Positions 7,539 to 17,500 of a DNA stretch of 60,814 bases are shown here, one piece after another (positions within the stretch are counted from its first letter, which is position 1; each line of letters opens with the position of its first letter). The notes beneath the pieces are model-generated. The model did no database searches. It was given only the letters and a program-made list of their open reading frames with translations, and was not told the origin of the DNA. The position numbers and the translations under genes are program-made. The DNA comes from Anaerolineae bacterium (GTDB lineage: Bacteria > Chloroflexota > Anaerolineae > Anaerolineales > Villigracilaceae), in assembly GCA_003130845.1 (NCBI GenBank), contig QEXW01000102.1:1-60814 (forward strand), read 5' to 3'.

Positions 7539-9616
7539 AACGTTTCATCGAATACATCGGTATCAGCAAAGAAAAACGTGGCGGAACAATACTGCTGGCA
7601 CTTGCCCTGACAACAGCGGCCATAGCACAAATCACACTCGGTCTTTCCTATTCCCAAGACCCAGCATACTGGAACGTTCGCGAATGGCTGATCGCGCTTG
7701 GAAACAATACCACCCCCGTGCCTGGGCTTTCTCTCTACGTGCTCGCTGCCATTTTACTGATTTTGAGCACACGAGCCTTGGGATGGAATGTATCTCCTCT
7801 ACAAATAGAGCAGATAAAAACCACAGCACACTCCTTTGCGCCGCCACGCTATGGTTTTTGGCTAACTGCCATCGGGCTAGCCTTGCTGGCAGCTAGCTAT
7901 ACCGCCCAACCCACCGAAGCCCAAGAAAACGGCTACGCCCTTGCCCTTACCTGGCTGCTAAGTCTGGTGTTATTCACCTATAGTGTTCTGCGAGAGAGCA
8001 GTTGTCACCTCCCACGCTGGCAAGATTGGCGCGCTGCACTGCAACAAAATCGCCTGGAAATACTGGGAGTCATATTTGTGCTGCTTTTGGCGCTGATCTT
8101 TCGCGCCTACGATGTGGAAATTCACCCCTACTCGATGATGAACGACGAAGGAGAAATGGGAAAGGGCGCGCTTTGTCTTTTGCGCGGTGAGTGCCAAAAT
8201 ATTTTTGCCATTGGGTGGGCATCTCAACCCTACCTGGCTTACGTGCCCTATGCGCTCAGCGTAGGTGTTTTGGGCAACGAAAATGCTCTGCCTGTACGCT
8301 TGGTGAGCGTCCTCAGCGGGACGCTGGCGGTTCTGTTTCCCTATCTCTTGGCTCGTGAGATGTTCGGCAAATCTATGGCGTTCGTTGCTTCGATGGTGTT
8401 AGCCGCTTTGCCATATCATGTTCACTTTAGCAGGCTGGGAGTAGATAACATAGCCGATTCACTCACCTCGGCACTCGTCCTCTGGTTGGTATGGCGCGGA
8501 ATCCGTTCCGGGACAGTAGGATGGTATCTGCTGGCAGGCATTGTTTCTGGCTTGTGCTTTTATACTTACCCCGGCAGCCGCGTGGCGCCGGTGCTTGGAC
8601 TGCTCATGTGGACTTGGGCGGCACTGACTCAACACGGCCTGCTGCGTACACAGTGGCGCAACCTAGTGGCTGGTTTGGTTGTGGCTCTACTCACGGTTGC
8701 CCCGCTCATGGGAACATACCAGAGCAACAAAGAATTTAATCAGCGCCTGGATAGCGTTGGTTTGTTGCAAAACAACCGGCTGCAAGAAGAAATGAACTTC
8801 ACCGGCCTGAACGCAGCACAAGTATTGACAGTGCAATTTTTCAAATCAGCATTGGTCTTCATCAATACCGATGGACCGTTCCAATTCTTCAGCACCCCGC
8901 GAGCATATTTCACACCCGTCGCGGCGCTCTTTCTCATGCTCGGTTTGACCATTGCAATCTGGAAATTTTATGATGTCCGCTTTCTGGGTGTGCTGGCCTG
9001 GTTCTTTGCACCGCTGGTACTTGGTTCAACCCTGACCGTTGGACCGCCAAGCAACCAACGGATGCTAGGAAGCGCACCAGCAGCCGCCCTGCTGGTTGCC
9101 TTGGGGATTGTAACGATTACTCAGCTGCTGGGCAATCTCAGCCAATTCACACGGCGCTTGGCCCCACTCTTGTTGACGGCCTTCCTGGCCTTCAACCTCT
9201 ATCAAGACACACATTTTTACTTTGTAGAATATCGTCAGGGTCATTTTTTTGAGGACCTGAACAACGAAATCACCTACGAATCGCGAACGCTCATCCGCTC
9301 ACTACCCAAAAACGGACGACTGTTCCTGATTGGCGAACCCATGACTCGTGTTCACTACGGCAACTTTGGATACTTTGCCCCAGAAATTGAAAAATATGAC
9401 TTTAACCAGGTAACACGCGAGACGTTGGCCTCTTTGCCGCGCGATCAAGATGCGCTTTTTCTTGCCATCCCAGCCAGAGAAGCGGAATTGCGTCAAATCG
9501 CCGCCTGGCTTCCAGGAGGGCAGTGGATTGCCGAACACCGACGCAATCAACCGGAATATCCGCTCTATTTCGCTTACAAACTAAGCAAAGAACAGTTACA
9601 ATCCTTTGTGCCATGA
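7535..9616 (+). CDS. Multi-pass membrane glycosyltransferase, GT39/ArnT-like
   Basis: A 693-residue integral membrane protein with about a dozen hydrophobic segments and a C-terminal soluble part of about 120 residues. The segment HPYSMMNDEGEMGKGA (about residue 200) carries the acidic DE pair typical of the first outer loop of dolichyl/polyprenyl-phosphate-dependent GT-C enzymes, and LPYHVHFSRLGVDNIADSLT is a further GT39-like region. These enzymes take a sugar from a polyprenyl phosphate and transfer it outside the membrane. The start overlaps the preceding methyltransferase by ATGA and the end overlaps the next glycosyltransferase likewise. Acceptor and donor are unknown. Confidence 0.82.
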   Translation: MKRFIEYIGISKEKRGGTILLALALTTAAIAQITLGLSYSQDPAYWNVREWLIALGNNTTPVPGLSLYVLAAILLILSTRALGWNVSPLQIEQIKTTAHSFAPPRYGFWLTAIGLALLAASYTAQPTEAQENGYALALTWLLSLVLFTYSVLRESSCHLPRWQDWRAALQQNRLEILGVIFVLLLALIFRAYDVEIHPYSMMNDEGEMGKGALCLLRGECQNIFAIGWASQPYLAYVPYALSVGVLGNENALPVRLVSVLSGTLAVLFPYLLAREMFGKSMAFVASMVLAALPYHVHFSRLGVDNIADSLTSALVLWLVWRGIRSGTVGWYLLAGIVSGLCFYTYPGSRVAPVLGLLMWTWAALTQHGLLRTQWRNLVAGLVVALLTVAPLMGTYQSNKEFNQRLDSVGLLQNNRLQEEMNFTGLNAAQVLTVQFFKSALVFINTDGPFQFFSTPRAYFTPVAALFLMLGLTIAIWKFYDVRFLGVLAWFFAPLVLGSTLTVGPPSNQRMLGSAPAAALLVALGIVTITQLLGNLSQFTRRLAPLLLTAFLAFNLYQDTHFYFVEYRQGHFFEDLNNEITYESRTLIRSLPKNGRLFLIGEPMTRVHYGNFGYFAPEIEKYDFNQVTRETLASLPRDQDALFLAIPAREAELRQIAAWLPGGQWIAEHRRNQPEYPLYFAYKLSKEQLQSFVP

Positions 9617-12165
9617 CGACAGAATACCTCATCACACTGCTGGTTACACTGCTAAGCATGGCCGCCTTGGATTACTTGTTGTTGCTCGCCCGCCGCAAAA
9701 CAAGTCACTTATCGGCAGAGCATACACTGCGCCCATTCCGCCAGCAAATAACAGCTTGGCTCCAACAGATACAGAACAAACTGTTCTCATTTTGGAAGCG
9801 CGTCTCACAAGAACCACCTACCCAACCAGACGGGCTAGATTCTCAAGAGCAAGCGCGAGCAAGTGAAATGTCATCTCCTCTGACAACAACAGGCAGTCAA
9901 ATCACAGCCGAATATGAGATTCCCGCCGGGCAAAACGTAGCACACATCCGCATCCAGGCAGAAATCCCGCCTCAAAGTGTGCTCCACATCACCATCTCTA
10001 CCGACAAACAAGGTCGCGCTTCGATTGGCCACAAAACTTGGAAATTGCCCTCTCCAAACCTGTATCCCCTAAAGCGGTTACCGCTCCCCAATTTGCAATC
10101 TGGTCTGCACAGCCTGTTGGCTATGCCCGCCGAAAAGCTCGCGGTTTGGCTGTTTGGGTTCGCACTATGCACCTACTTGCTAACACGGCTAATTGGCCTG
10201 ACCGATTTTCCAATCTATTTCTTTGGCGATGAAGCCATCCAAACGACAACCGCTGCCGACCTAATACGAGATGGGTTGCGAGGTCCGCGCGGCATCTTCC
10301 TGCCCACCTACTTTCAAAACGGCCTATACTTCAACTTAAGCACCAGTGTATATCTGCAAGTCATCCCCTACCTGCTGTTCGGAAAGTCCATCTTCGTCAC
10401 ACGCGCCACTTCGGTACTTATCACCTTGCTGGCCGCGGTCTCGGTTGGGTTGATTTTGCGAGATTTTTTGGGCGCAAAACGTTGGTGGCTCGGAACGCTC
10501 TTGCTTTCGATTGTTCCGGCCTGGTTTTTGCACTCACGCACCGCCTTCGAAACCGTGCTTTTCGTCTCGTTTTATGCCGCTTTTCTGTACTTTTACCTGG
10601 TTTACCGCCTGCGCAATCCGCAGCAAGTCTATTGGGCAGTTGTGTTCGCCGGCTTGGCCTTCTATTCCTATAGCCCAGGGCAGCTTGTACTGGCTGTGAC
10701 CGGCATCTTGCTGTTTTTGAACGACTTACCCTATCACTGGAAACAGCGCGAGACCCTGCTCAAGGCCCTTGGAATTCTAGCTTTGTTTGCCTTGCCCTAT
10801 CTGCGCTTCCGGTTAACAGTCGAGTACGCACCGCTTGACCACTTGCGCTCCCTTGGTTCATACTGGGTGCAACCAACTCCACTTTCTGACAAATTGGCGC
10901 GCTTTATCAGCGAATACCTGCGTGGCCTTAGCCCAAGTTACTGGTTTTTTGACTCGCCGGACATGGCACGTCATCAAATGCGCGGGTATGGACATATCTC
11001 CTTGTGGTTTGCCCCCTTTTTGCTGACCGGCCTATGCCTAGCACTTTGGCGCCGGCGCTCATCCGCCAGCCGAGTCGTCTTACTTGCGGCGCTGGCCTCG
11101 CCCGCCGGTGCAGCCTTGGCAGAAATCGGCATCACCCGCGCTTTGGTATTTGTCATCCCCGTCAGTGTACTGGCTGCTCTAGGGATGGATGGAATGCTGA
11201 CAGCCGTGGAATCACTCTCAAAGCGCTTAGAGCCAAAGCCCCTCTCTCAAAATTTGCTCTCGCTGCTGGTCTTCGTGCCGCTCGTATCCCTCAATCTGGC
11301 CATGTTGACCGATGCCCTGCGCAATGGGCCGACCTGGTACACCGATTATGGACTGTATGGCATGCAATACGGCGCAAAACAAATCTACCAAGACACGGTT
11401 GTTCCCACCCTGCAAAAAGACCCCCAGGCGCGCTTCTATATCACGCCCTCTTGGGCCAACGGCGCAGAACACTTCGTCAGCTTCTTTGTGCCGCGTGAAT
11501 TCCAATCGCGTGTAGCGCTTGGACAGGTATACGACTTTATCCGCCCGGAATCTCCTTTCAGTGAACATGATTACTTCGTAGCAACCTGGCTAGAATTTGA
11601 GAAAATCAAAGCCGACCCGAAATTCACCCAAATAACTATACACACCACCATTCCCTACCCCAACGGCGAAATCGGTTTTTACGTATTCACTGCCCGCCTC
11701 TCTGAAAACATTCGCCAACTCTTGGCCGAAGAAGACCTACAGCGCCGCACACCGGTCGAACAGACAGTCGAATGGATGGGACAAAGCGTGCGCATCCGGC
11801 ACTCTCAGCTGAGTGGCGGGAGACTGCAAGATGTGCTGGATGGAGACCCAGAAACCCTGGCGCGTGGCGAACGCGCTAACCCTATCTTATATGAATTTTT
11901 CTTTAGCCAGCCAATTAATGCCACCGAGCTGATTCTGACCACCGGCTCAATGCGCGATTTCGATGTGTTGGTGTTGGTGTACCCGCTGGGAGAGAAAAAT
12001 CCAGTCGAATATAGCATAAACTACAAAGACCTGCCCGACGACCCAACTGTCACCATTCGCTTCGAAAACGGGCCAGCGCAATTTGACCACATCGTTCTTT
12101 TTATCAAAGACAACAATCAGGGCGAAATCGCCCAGGTTCACGTTCGGGAGATTCAGTTCCGATGA
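9613..12165 (+). CDS. Large membrane glycosyltransferase, GT39-like, with extra soluble domains
   Basis: An 850-residue protein. The start is the ATG at 9613, which overlaps the previous stop (ATGA); an in-frame upstream extension to 9523 is not needed. It has one N-terminal membrane segment, a polar linker, a small beta-rich part near residues 95-150, then the multi-pass GT-C core with FPIYFFGDEAIQTTTAADLI (about residue 200) and about ten hydrophobic segments. The last 130 residues look like a beta-sandwich (SQLSGGRLQDVLDGDPETLA, then VREIQFR at the end), perhaps carbohydrate-binding or discoidin-like. It is the second GT-C protein of a coupled gene run and may act on the same glycan. Confidence 0.8.
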   Translation: MTTEYLITLLVTLLSMAALDYLLLLARRKTSHLSAEHTLRPFRQQITAWLQQIQNKLFSFWKRVSQEPPTQPDGLDSQEQARASEMSSPLTTTGSQITAEYEIPAGQNVAHIRIQAEIPPQSVLHITISTDKQGRASIGHKTWKLPSPNLYPLKRLPLPNLQSGLHSLLAMPAEKLAVWLFGFALCTYLLTRLIGLTDFPIYFFGDEAIQTTTAADLIRDGLRGPRGIFLPTYFQNGLYFNLSTSVYLQVIPYLLFGKSIFVTRATSVLITLLAAVSVGLILRDFLGAKRWWLGTLLLSIVPAWFLHSRTAFETVLFVSFYAAFLYFYLVYRLRNPQQVYWAVVFAGLAFYSYSPGQLVLAVTGILLFLNDLPYHWKQRETLLKALGILALFALPYLRFRLTVEYAPLDHLRSLGSYWVQPTPLSDKLARFISEYLRGLSPSYWFFDSPDMARHQMRGYGHISLWFAPFLLTGLCLALWRRRSSASRVVLLAALASPAGAALAEIGITRALVFVIPVSVLAALGMDGMLTAVESLSKRLEPKPLSQNLLSLLVFVPLVSLNLAMLTDALRNGPTWYTDYGLYGMQYGAKQIYQDTVVPTLQKDPQARFYITPSWANGAEHFVSFFVPREFQSRVALGQVYDFIRPESPFSEHDYFVATWLEFEKIKADPKFTQITIHTTIPYPNGEIGFYVFTARLSENIRQLLAEEDLQRRTPVEQTVEWMGQSVRIRHSQLSGGRLQDVLDGDPETLARGERANPILYEFFFSQPINATELILTTGSMRDFDVLVLVYPLGEKNPVEYSINYKDLPDDPTVTIRFENGPAQFDHIVLFIKDNNQGEIAQVHVREIQFR

Positions 12166-13190
12166 AAGCCATTCTCTTCCATCAACACGGCGGCCCCGAA
12201 GTTCTGGAGTACGCCGATTTTCCCACCCCTGTCCCTGGACCAGGCGAAGTGCTGATTCGCTTGCGCGCCGCCGCCCTGAATCGGCTCGACCTATGGGTGC
12301 GCAACGGTTGGCCAGGCATTCGGCTAGAATACCCACACATCCCTGGCGCCGATGGTGCCGGAGAAATCGCTGCGCTTGGGGATGGTGTCAGCGGCTGGCA
12401 AATCGGAGAACGGGTTGTCATCAACGCCAATCTCGGCTGTGGGGATTGCGAAATGTGTCGCGCCGGAAAGGATAACCTATGCGCCCGCTGGGGCCTGCTG
12501 GGTGAAACCCGCCGCGGAACCTATTGCGAATACATTGCCCTGCCACCCCGTCAGTTGTTCCGCTTGCCGGCCGAGTTCGACTTTCATAAAGCCGCTGCCG
12601 CAGGATTAGTGTATCTGACCGCCTGGCATTCGCTCGTCACGCGCGGCAACCTACAAGCGGGTGAAACGGTTGTGATTGTCGGCGCTTCAGGTGGAGTCAA
12701 CACAGCCAGTATCGCCATTGCAAAATACTTGGGAGCGCGGGTCATTGTGATTGGGTCCGATGCGAATAAACTCCAACTGGCCGAATCGCTTGGCGCAGAT
12801 GTCTTAATTAACCGCACTCAGCAGCCAGAGTGGCACAAAGCCGTTTTCGAGGCAACCAACAAACAAGGCGCCGATGTGGTCGTAGACAATGTCGGCACGA
12901 CGTTCCCCCTCTCCTTCCGTGCCGCACGCAAAGGCGGCAGAATTCTCACCGTTGGCAACACCGGCGGAGCAAAGTTTGAAATTGACAACCGCTTTATTTT
13001 CGGCAAACATTTGAGCCTGCTTGGTTCCACAATGGGCACCTTGCGCGACTTTGAACAAGTTATGCAGTTGGTAACAACCAATCAACTGCCCATCGCGCTC
13101 GACCAGACCTTTGCTCTGCATGAAGCACGCCAGGCACATCAACGGCTAGAAAGCGGCATGCAACTGGGTAAAATTACGCTGCAAATCTAG
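12162..13190 (+). CDS. Medium-chain dehydrogenase/reductase, quinone-oxidoreductase-like with a zinc loop
   Basis: NAD(P)H-dependent oxidoreductase of 342 residues. The GroES-like half is followed by a Rossmann half with VVIVGASGGVNTASIAIAK (about residue 170). The four structural-zinc cysteines are present as Cys93, Cys96, Cys99 and Cys107. The residues that normally hold the catalytic zinc are not: the Cys position reads ALNRLDLW and the GHE motif reads PGADGAG. It therefore keeps the structural zinc loop while resembling the zinc-free quinone reductases in its active site. Its start overlaps the preceding glycosyltransferase stop by ATGA. Substrate unknown. Confidence 0.85.
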   Translation: MKAILFHQHGGPEVLEYADFPTPVPGPGEVLIRLRAAALNRLDLWVRNGWPGIRLEYPHIPGADGAGEIAALGDGVSGWQIGERVVINANLGCGDCEMCRAGKDNLCARWGLLGETRRGTYCEYIALPPRQLFRLPAEFDFHKAAAAGLVYLTAWHSLVTRGNLQAGETVVIVGASGGVNTASIAIAKYLGARVIVIGSDANKLQLAESLGADVLINRTQQPEWHKAVFEATNKQGADVVVDNVGTTFPLSFRAARKGGRILTVGNTGGAKFEIDNRFIFGKHLSLLGSTMGTLRDFEQVMQLVTTNQLPIALDQTFALHEARQAHQRLESGMQLGKITLQI

Positions 13191-13271
13191 CAACCCCTGG
13201 CGTTACAGCTCGTCTGATACTTATCCATGAACATCCCTACAAATTTCAACCCCTGAAACACCGAGGTTCTT

Positions 13272-15350
13272 TTGGCTTTCCTAAAACGCTTTCACTGGTT
13301 TGAATTAACGCTCATCTTCGTCGTGATGAGCGTGCATCTCTATGCGGCTTTTTCAGCCCCACACAACTTCTCGATGCGCTGGTTTGTGCGCGATGATGCC
13401 TATTACTACTTCAAAGTGGCGCAAAATATCAGCGAAGGACGCGGCTCAACCTTTGATGGAATTAACCCGACCAATGGCTATCACCCTCTTTGGACGCTGG
13501 TGTGTGTCCCGATTTTTGCCCTAGCGCGTTTTGACCTGATTCTACCTCTACGGGTTTTACTGGTCGTCATGGCAATTTTCAGTGTCATCGCCTCTATTCT
13601 GCTCTTTCGCTTGCTCAAAAAACCTGTTGGGGAACCCTTAGCGATGCTGGCCGCCGCCTATTGGGGGCTGGATATGCACATCCACGCCACCATCACCCAG
13701 CAAGGGCTAGAAACCGGGCTAGTCGCGCTGTCTGTGTTATTGCTCCTGCGCCTCATGCAAGTCCTAGAACAAAAAGAAACTCTGGACAGCAAAGATTACA
13801 TCAAACTGGCCTTGGTTGCTTTGTTTGTTCTCTTCAGTCGTCTAGATGGAATCTACCTGGTGCTTATCGCCGGTGTATGGATAGTCTTTCGGCGCACCCC
13901 CCTTCGTTATCTCGTCCCGCTTGATTTCGTCCTGGTTTTTGGCAGCATTGTCACCGCCTATATGCAACGAGCCGGTCTGAAACTGTATATGATAGTGTTT
14001 GACGATTCTGCCATTGTAATGAGCGCTATCACCTTTGTCTTTCAGGCGGTCATTTTTTATCTTATCGGCCTATATGAACACCCCAAAACACAGAGCATCC
14101 GTCAGATAGTCACGCGAACTCTGCTGGGAATCACACTAACCGCAATCGCGGCAGCATCTGTGATGTTGTTGCTGCGCGCTCTTGGCCTGGCCCAAATGCC
14201 TCGCGCAGTTCCCCTGCTCTATTGGGGCATCATGTTCGTGCTGACACTTGCAACACGTCTCATCTTGCGAACAATTTCTCTGCGTTCGGAAGAAGCGCCA
14301 TCCCATCTTTCTTTTTGGGAAGGGATAAAACATCAATTGGCACGTATCCCTAATTGGCTACACGCAGGATTTTTGTATTACGGCATTCTGGCCGGCGGCC
14401 TGCTCACCTACATGCTCATCAACTATTTGCTGTTCAACACATTTATGCCGGTCAGCGGGCAAATCAAACGATGGTGGGGTACGTTGCCCGGAAATGCCTA
14501 TGGTGGCGGCGCAAAAACTATCTTGGATGTTTACACTCTCGATCCCACTCACTCCCAGAGTTGGGGCCTGCTCACCCAGCCACTCTACACCTGGCTGCAA
14601 GCCAACGCGCCGGACGAAGCAACGCTCAACACCTGGTATTGGACTGCCCTCATCGCGTTACTTGCCCTCTGGACCCTGCTCATCCTAACCAACCGAGCCC
14701 GTAGTTTGCCGCGCTTCTTCCAAACCGGCTTTATTCCGCTCTTTTTGAGTGCCTATATTCATGGCTTCCTGTACGCCGCAATGGGCTATGCCGCTTCGCA
14801 CGAATGGTATTGGACAACGCAGATGGTCTCATTGGTGCTCGCAGGCATATTGGCGTTGCGTAGTTTGATTGACCGATTACCCAAGCAACAGGCAGTGAAA
14901 ATGACAGTTTGGGGTTTAACGGGAGTTCTCAGCATACTACTCGCTTACAACTTTTCCAGCACCATTATCCGCCGCATGCCCTACCACAGCCCGTATGAGG
15001 GACAACCTTACCTGGATATGCTCACTATCTTGGAAGGCTATACCGAAGAAGGTGCAACCATTGGTCTGACGGGCGGTGGAAGTGTTGGGTACTTTATTCG
15101 CAACCGCACCATCGTCAACATGGATGGCTTAATTAATTCATACGCCTATTTTCAGGCGCTCAAAGCGGGGCAGGCTTCTCGCTACCTAGAGGAAATGGGG
15201 CTAGACTACGTTTTTGCCAATTTGTATATCATCACACATAGCCCACCATACGACCAGCAGTTCCAAGAAGAACAGTTCATCCCCGTGCCAGGCGCACCCA
15301 AATACGGGCAAAAAGAACTACTCAAGTTTTACCCCAAGAAAGCAGAGTGA
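13272..15350 (+). CDS. Membrane glycosyltransferase-like protein, GT39 type
   Basis: A 692-residue multi-pass membrane protein. The start is TTG at 13272, supported by GAGG five bases upstream; the first in-frame ATG would cut off the first membrane segment. The outer-loop region WFVRDDAYYYFKVAQNISEG and INPTNGYHPLWTL (about residues 40-75) is characteristic of GT-C proteins common in Chloroflexota, with Asp-Asp as the likely metal and phosphate site. The C-terminal 130 residues are soluble. It begins 81 bp after the oxidoreductase gene and its stop overlaps the next small gene (GTGA). Substrate unknown. Confidence 0.8.
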   Translation: MAFLKRFHWFELTLIFVVMSVHLYAAFSAPHNFSMRWFVRDDAYYYFKVAQNISEGRGSTFDGINPTNGYHPLWTLVCVPIFALARFDLILPLRVLLVVMAIFSVIASILLFRLLKKPVGEPLAMLAAAYWGLDMHIHATITQQGLETGLVALSVLLLLRLMQVLEQKETLDSKDYIKLALVALFVLFSRLDGIYLVLIAGVWIVFRRTPLRYLVPLDFVLVFGSIVTAYMQRAGLKLYMIVFDDSAIVMSAITFVFQAVIFYLIGLYEHPKTQSIRQIVTRTLLGITLTAIAAASVMLLLRALGLAQMPRAVPLLYWGIMFVLTLATRLILRTISLRSEEAPSHLSFWEGIKHQLARIPNWLHAGFLYYGILAGGLLTYMLINYLLFNTFMPVSGQIKRWWGTLPGNAYGGGAKTILDVYTLDPTHSQSWGLLTQPLYTWLQANAPDEATLNTWYWTALIALLALWTLLILTNRARSLPRFFQTGFIPLFLSAYIHGFLYAAMGYAASHEWYWTTQMVSLVLAGILALRSLIDRLPKQQAVKMTVWGLTGVLSILLAYNFSSTIIRRMPYHSPYEGQPYLDMLTILEGYTEEGATIGLTGGGSVGYFIRNRTIVNMDGLINSYAYFQALKAGQASRYLEEMGLDYVFANLYIITHSPPYDQQFQEEQFIPVPGAPKYGQKELLKFYPKKAE

Positions 15351-15775
15351 ACGCTAGGACCAAACAGGACCGCATCCGAATGATTTCAGAACGCCCCCTC
15401 CGCGTAACTATCGTATCGGTATTCGTGTTATCTATCACGGCCTGGAATGCCATGCGCACCTATGGTGCGATAGCAAACTGGAACATCTTGAGAGAATTTG
15501 GCGCATCACCCGCCTATATAATGGCCACAGGTCTCGTATGGACGATGGCAGGCATGTGGTTGGCGTATGTGCTGTGGACGAGAAAACGCTCTGCTTTTTG
15601 GAGCAGTCTAGTGCTGGCGGGGCTATACTTCACTTGGTACTGGCTCGACCGACTATTCGTCCAAAGCTCGCCTGCGCCTAATTTCATCTTTGCAAGTGCA
15701 GTTTCTACACTGCTATTGGCTCTCTTTATTCTTGGCATCGTTTGGGCAAAATCGTTCTTTGAACAAGAGCGATGA
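15347..15775 (+). CDS. Small four-helix membrane protein of unknown function
   Basis: 142 residues with about four hydrophobic segments: near residues 19-40, 55-75, 83-103 and 115-136. The start is GTG at 15347, overlapping the stop of the preceding glycosyltransferase gene by four bases, which argues for a real coupled gene. I recognise no family. Its position suggests an accessory of the glycosyltransferase. Confidence 0.7.
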   Translation: MNARTKQDRIRMISERPLRVTIVSVFVLSITAWNAMRTYGAIANWNILREFGASPAYIMATGLVWTMAGMWLAYVLWTRKRSAFWSSLVLAGLYFTWYWLDRLFVQSSPAPNFIFASAVSTLLLALFILGIVWAKSFFEQER

Positions 15776-15841
15776 GAAAGTGGCGCAAAAAACCCAAAAT
15801 TGCAGCGTTGACGAATGACAAACATCCTCAAGGAGAGATGA

Positions 15842-17416
15842 ATGAGTGACACGAATACCGCACAACCTCTAGCAAATGCCCGCATTCAAGCGCTGCGTGA
15901 ACGCAAAGCACGCGCACGGATGGGTGGCGGAGCGGAACGGATTGAAGCCCAGCACAAACGCGGAAAATTGACGGCACGGGAACGAATTGATTTATTGCTA
16001 GACAAAGGCTCTTTCCGAGAAATTGATGCATTTGTCGTCCACCGCACACATGATTTCGGCTTGGATAAACAAAAATACCCCTCCGACAGCGTGGTCACCG
16101 GCTGGGGAACGATTGACGGACGCTTAGTGTACGTCTTTTCACAAGATTTCACCGTGTTTGGCGGCTCACTAGGTGAAGTCCATGCCGAAAAAGTCGTCAA
16201 AATCCTGGATATGGCCATGAAAAACGGCGCTCCCGTCATCGGTCTCAACGATTCAGGCGGCGCACGCATTCAAGAAGGGGTGGTTTCGCTGGGCGGCTAT
16301 GCCGATATTTTCCTGCGCAACACCCTTGCCAGCGGAGTCATCCCACAAATTTCAGCCATCATGGGACCATGCGCTGGCGGAGCAGTATATTCTCCGGCGC
16401 TGACCGATTTTATCTTCATGGTGCGCAACTCTTCATACATGTTTGTCACCGGTCCCGATGTGGTCAAAGCGGTGACGCACGAAGAAGTGACACAAGAAGA
16501 ATTAGGCGGCGCCAGCGTCCATTCGGAAAAATCAGGCGTCTGTCACGTAGCCGCTGACAGCGAGGCTGATACACTCTATCTCATTCGCAAGCTCATCGGC
16601 TACATTCCCCAAAACAACATGGAAGATCCGCCCTATGTTAACACAGGCGACGACCCGCTGCGGATGGATGAAACGCTCGACACGCTTATCCCCGATGACG
16701 CGGTGAAGCCCTACGACATGAAAGAAGTGATTCGCCGGATTGTTGATAACGGTGAGTTCTTCGAAATTCATGAAAACTACGCGATGAACGTGGTCGTTGG
16801 CTTTGCGCGGCTGGGGGGCCATTCGGTGGGGATTGTCGCCAACCAACCGGCAGTTCTGGCAGGCGTGTTAGATATTGACGCCAGCGAAAAAGCAGCGCGC
16901 TTCATCCGCTTCTGCGATGCATTCAACATTCCGATTGTAACCTTCGAGGACGTGCCAGGCTTCCTACCCGGCACAGTGCAGGAACATGGCGGGATTATCC
17001 GCTCAGGCGCCAAACTGCTGTACGCCTACTGCGAAGCGACCGTGCCGAAACTAACCGTCATCACCCGCAAAGCCTATGGCGGCGCTTACTGCGTTATGTC
17101 GAGCAAACATATTCGGGGAGATGTCAATTTTGCTTGGCCAACCGCCGAAATTGCCGTCATGGGTCCAGATGGTGCGGTGAGCATCGTTTTTCGCCGCGAG
17201 CTGGAAAAAGCAGAAGACCCACTGACGCGCAAAAATGAACTGGTGGCAGAATATCGTGAGAAATTTGCTAACCCGTATGTCGCAGCCGAACGCGGTTATA
17301 TTGACGATGTTATCGAACCCAAAGAAACCCGTCCGCGCCTGATTAACGCCCTGGAAATGCTCCAAAACAAGCGCGACTCTAACCCGGCCAAGAAACACGG
17401 CAACATTCCACTGTAA
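15842..17416 (+). CDS. pccB: Acyl-CoA carboxylase carboxyltransferase subunit (propionyl/acetyl-CoA)
   Basis: Transfers carboxyl from carboxybiotin to an acyl-CoA, giving methylmalonyl- or malonyl-CoA. Full length at 524 residues with both crotonase-like halves: [19 protein letters not shown] and [16 protein letters not shown] in the first, [19 protein letters not shown] and [13 protein letters not shown] in the second, and the typical ending [14 protein letters not shown] precedes the ATG at 15842. In Streptomyces PccB the residue after GGAY is an Asp that favours propionyl-CoA; here it is Cys417, so the substrate range is open. Biotin carboxylase and biotin carrier genes follow on the same strand. 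Confidence 0.94.
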   Translation: MSDTNTAQPLANARIQALRERKARARMGGGAERIEAQHKRGKLTARERIDLLLDKGSFREIDAFVVHRTHDFGLDKQKYPSDSVVTGWGTIDGRLVYVFSQDFTVFGGSLGEVHAEKVVKILDMAMKNGAPVIGLNDSGGARIQEGVVSLGGYADIFLRNTLASGVIPQISAIMGPCAGGAVYSPALTDFIFMVRNSSYMFVTGPDVVKAVTHEEVTQEELGGASVHSEKSGVCHVAADSEADTLYLIRKLIGYIPQNNMEDPPYVNTGDDPLRMDETLDTLIPDDAVKPYDMKEVIRRIVDNGEFFEIHENYAMNVVVGFARLGGHSVGIVANQPAVLAGVLDIDASEKAARFIRFCDAFNIPIVTFEDVPGFLPGTVQEHGGIIRSGAKLLYAYCEATVPKLTVITRKAYGGAYCVMSSKHIRGDVNFAWPTAEIAVMGPDGAVSIVFRRELEKAEDPLTRKNELVAEYREKFANPYVAAERGYIDDVIEPKETRPRLINALEMLQNKRDSNPAKKHGNIPL

Positions 17417-17500
17417 ATACAGAATATCAATCAGCCTGGGTCATTCCTCTCCCATGTATCACTCGATATTGATCTCGCATCCTTTCGTGATGGAGTTTCC

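Noticed and set aside
17425-17475. Possible inverted repeat (ATCAAT...ATTGAT) before the biotin carboxylase gene
   Set aside because: Only six matching bases over a long spacer; compatible with chance.
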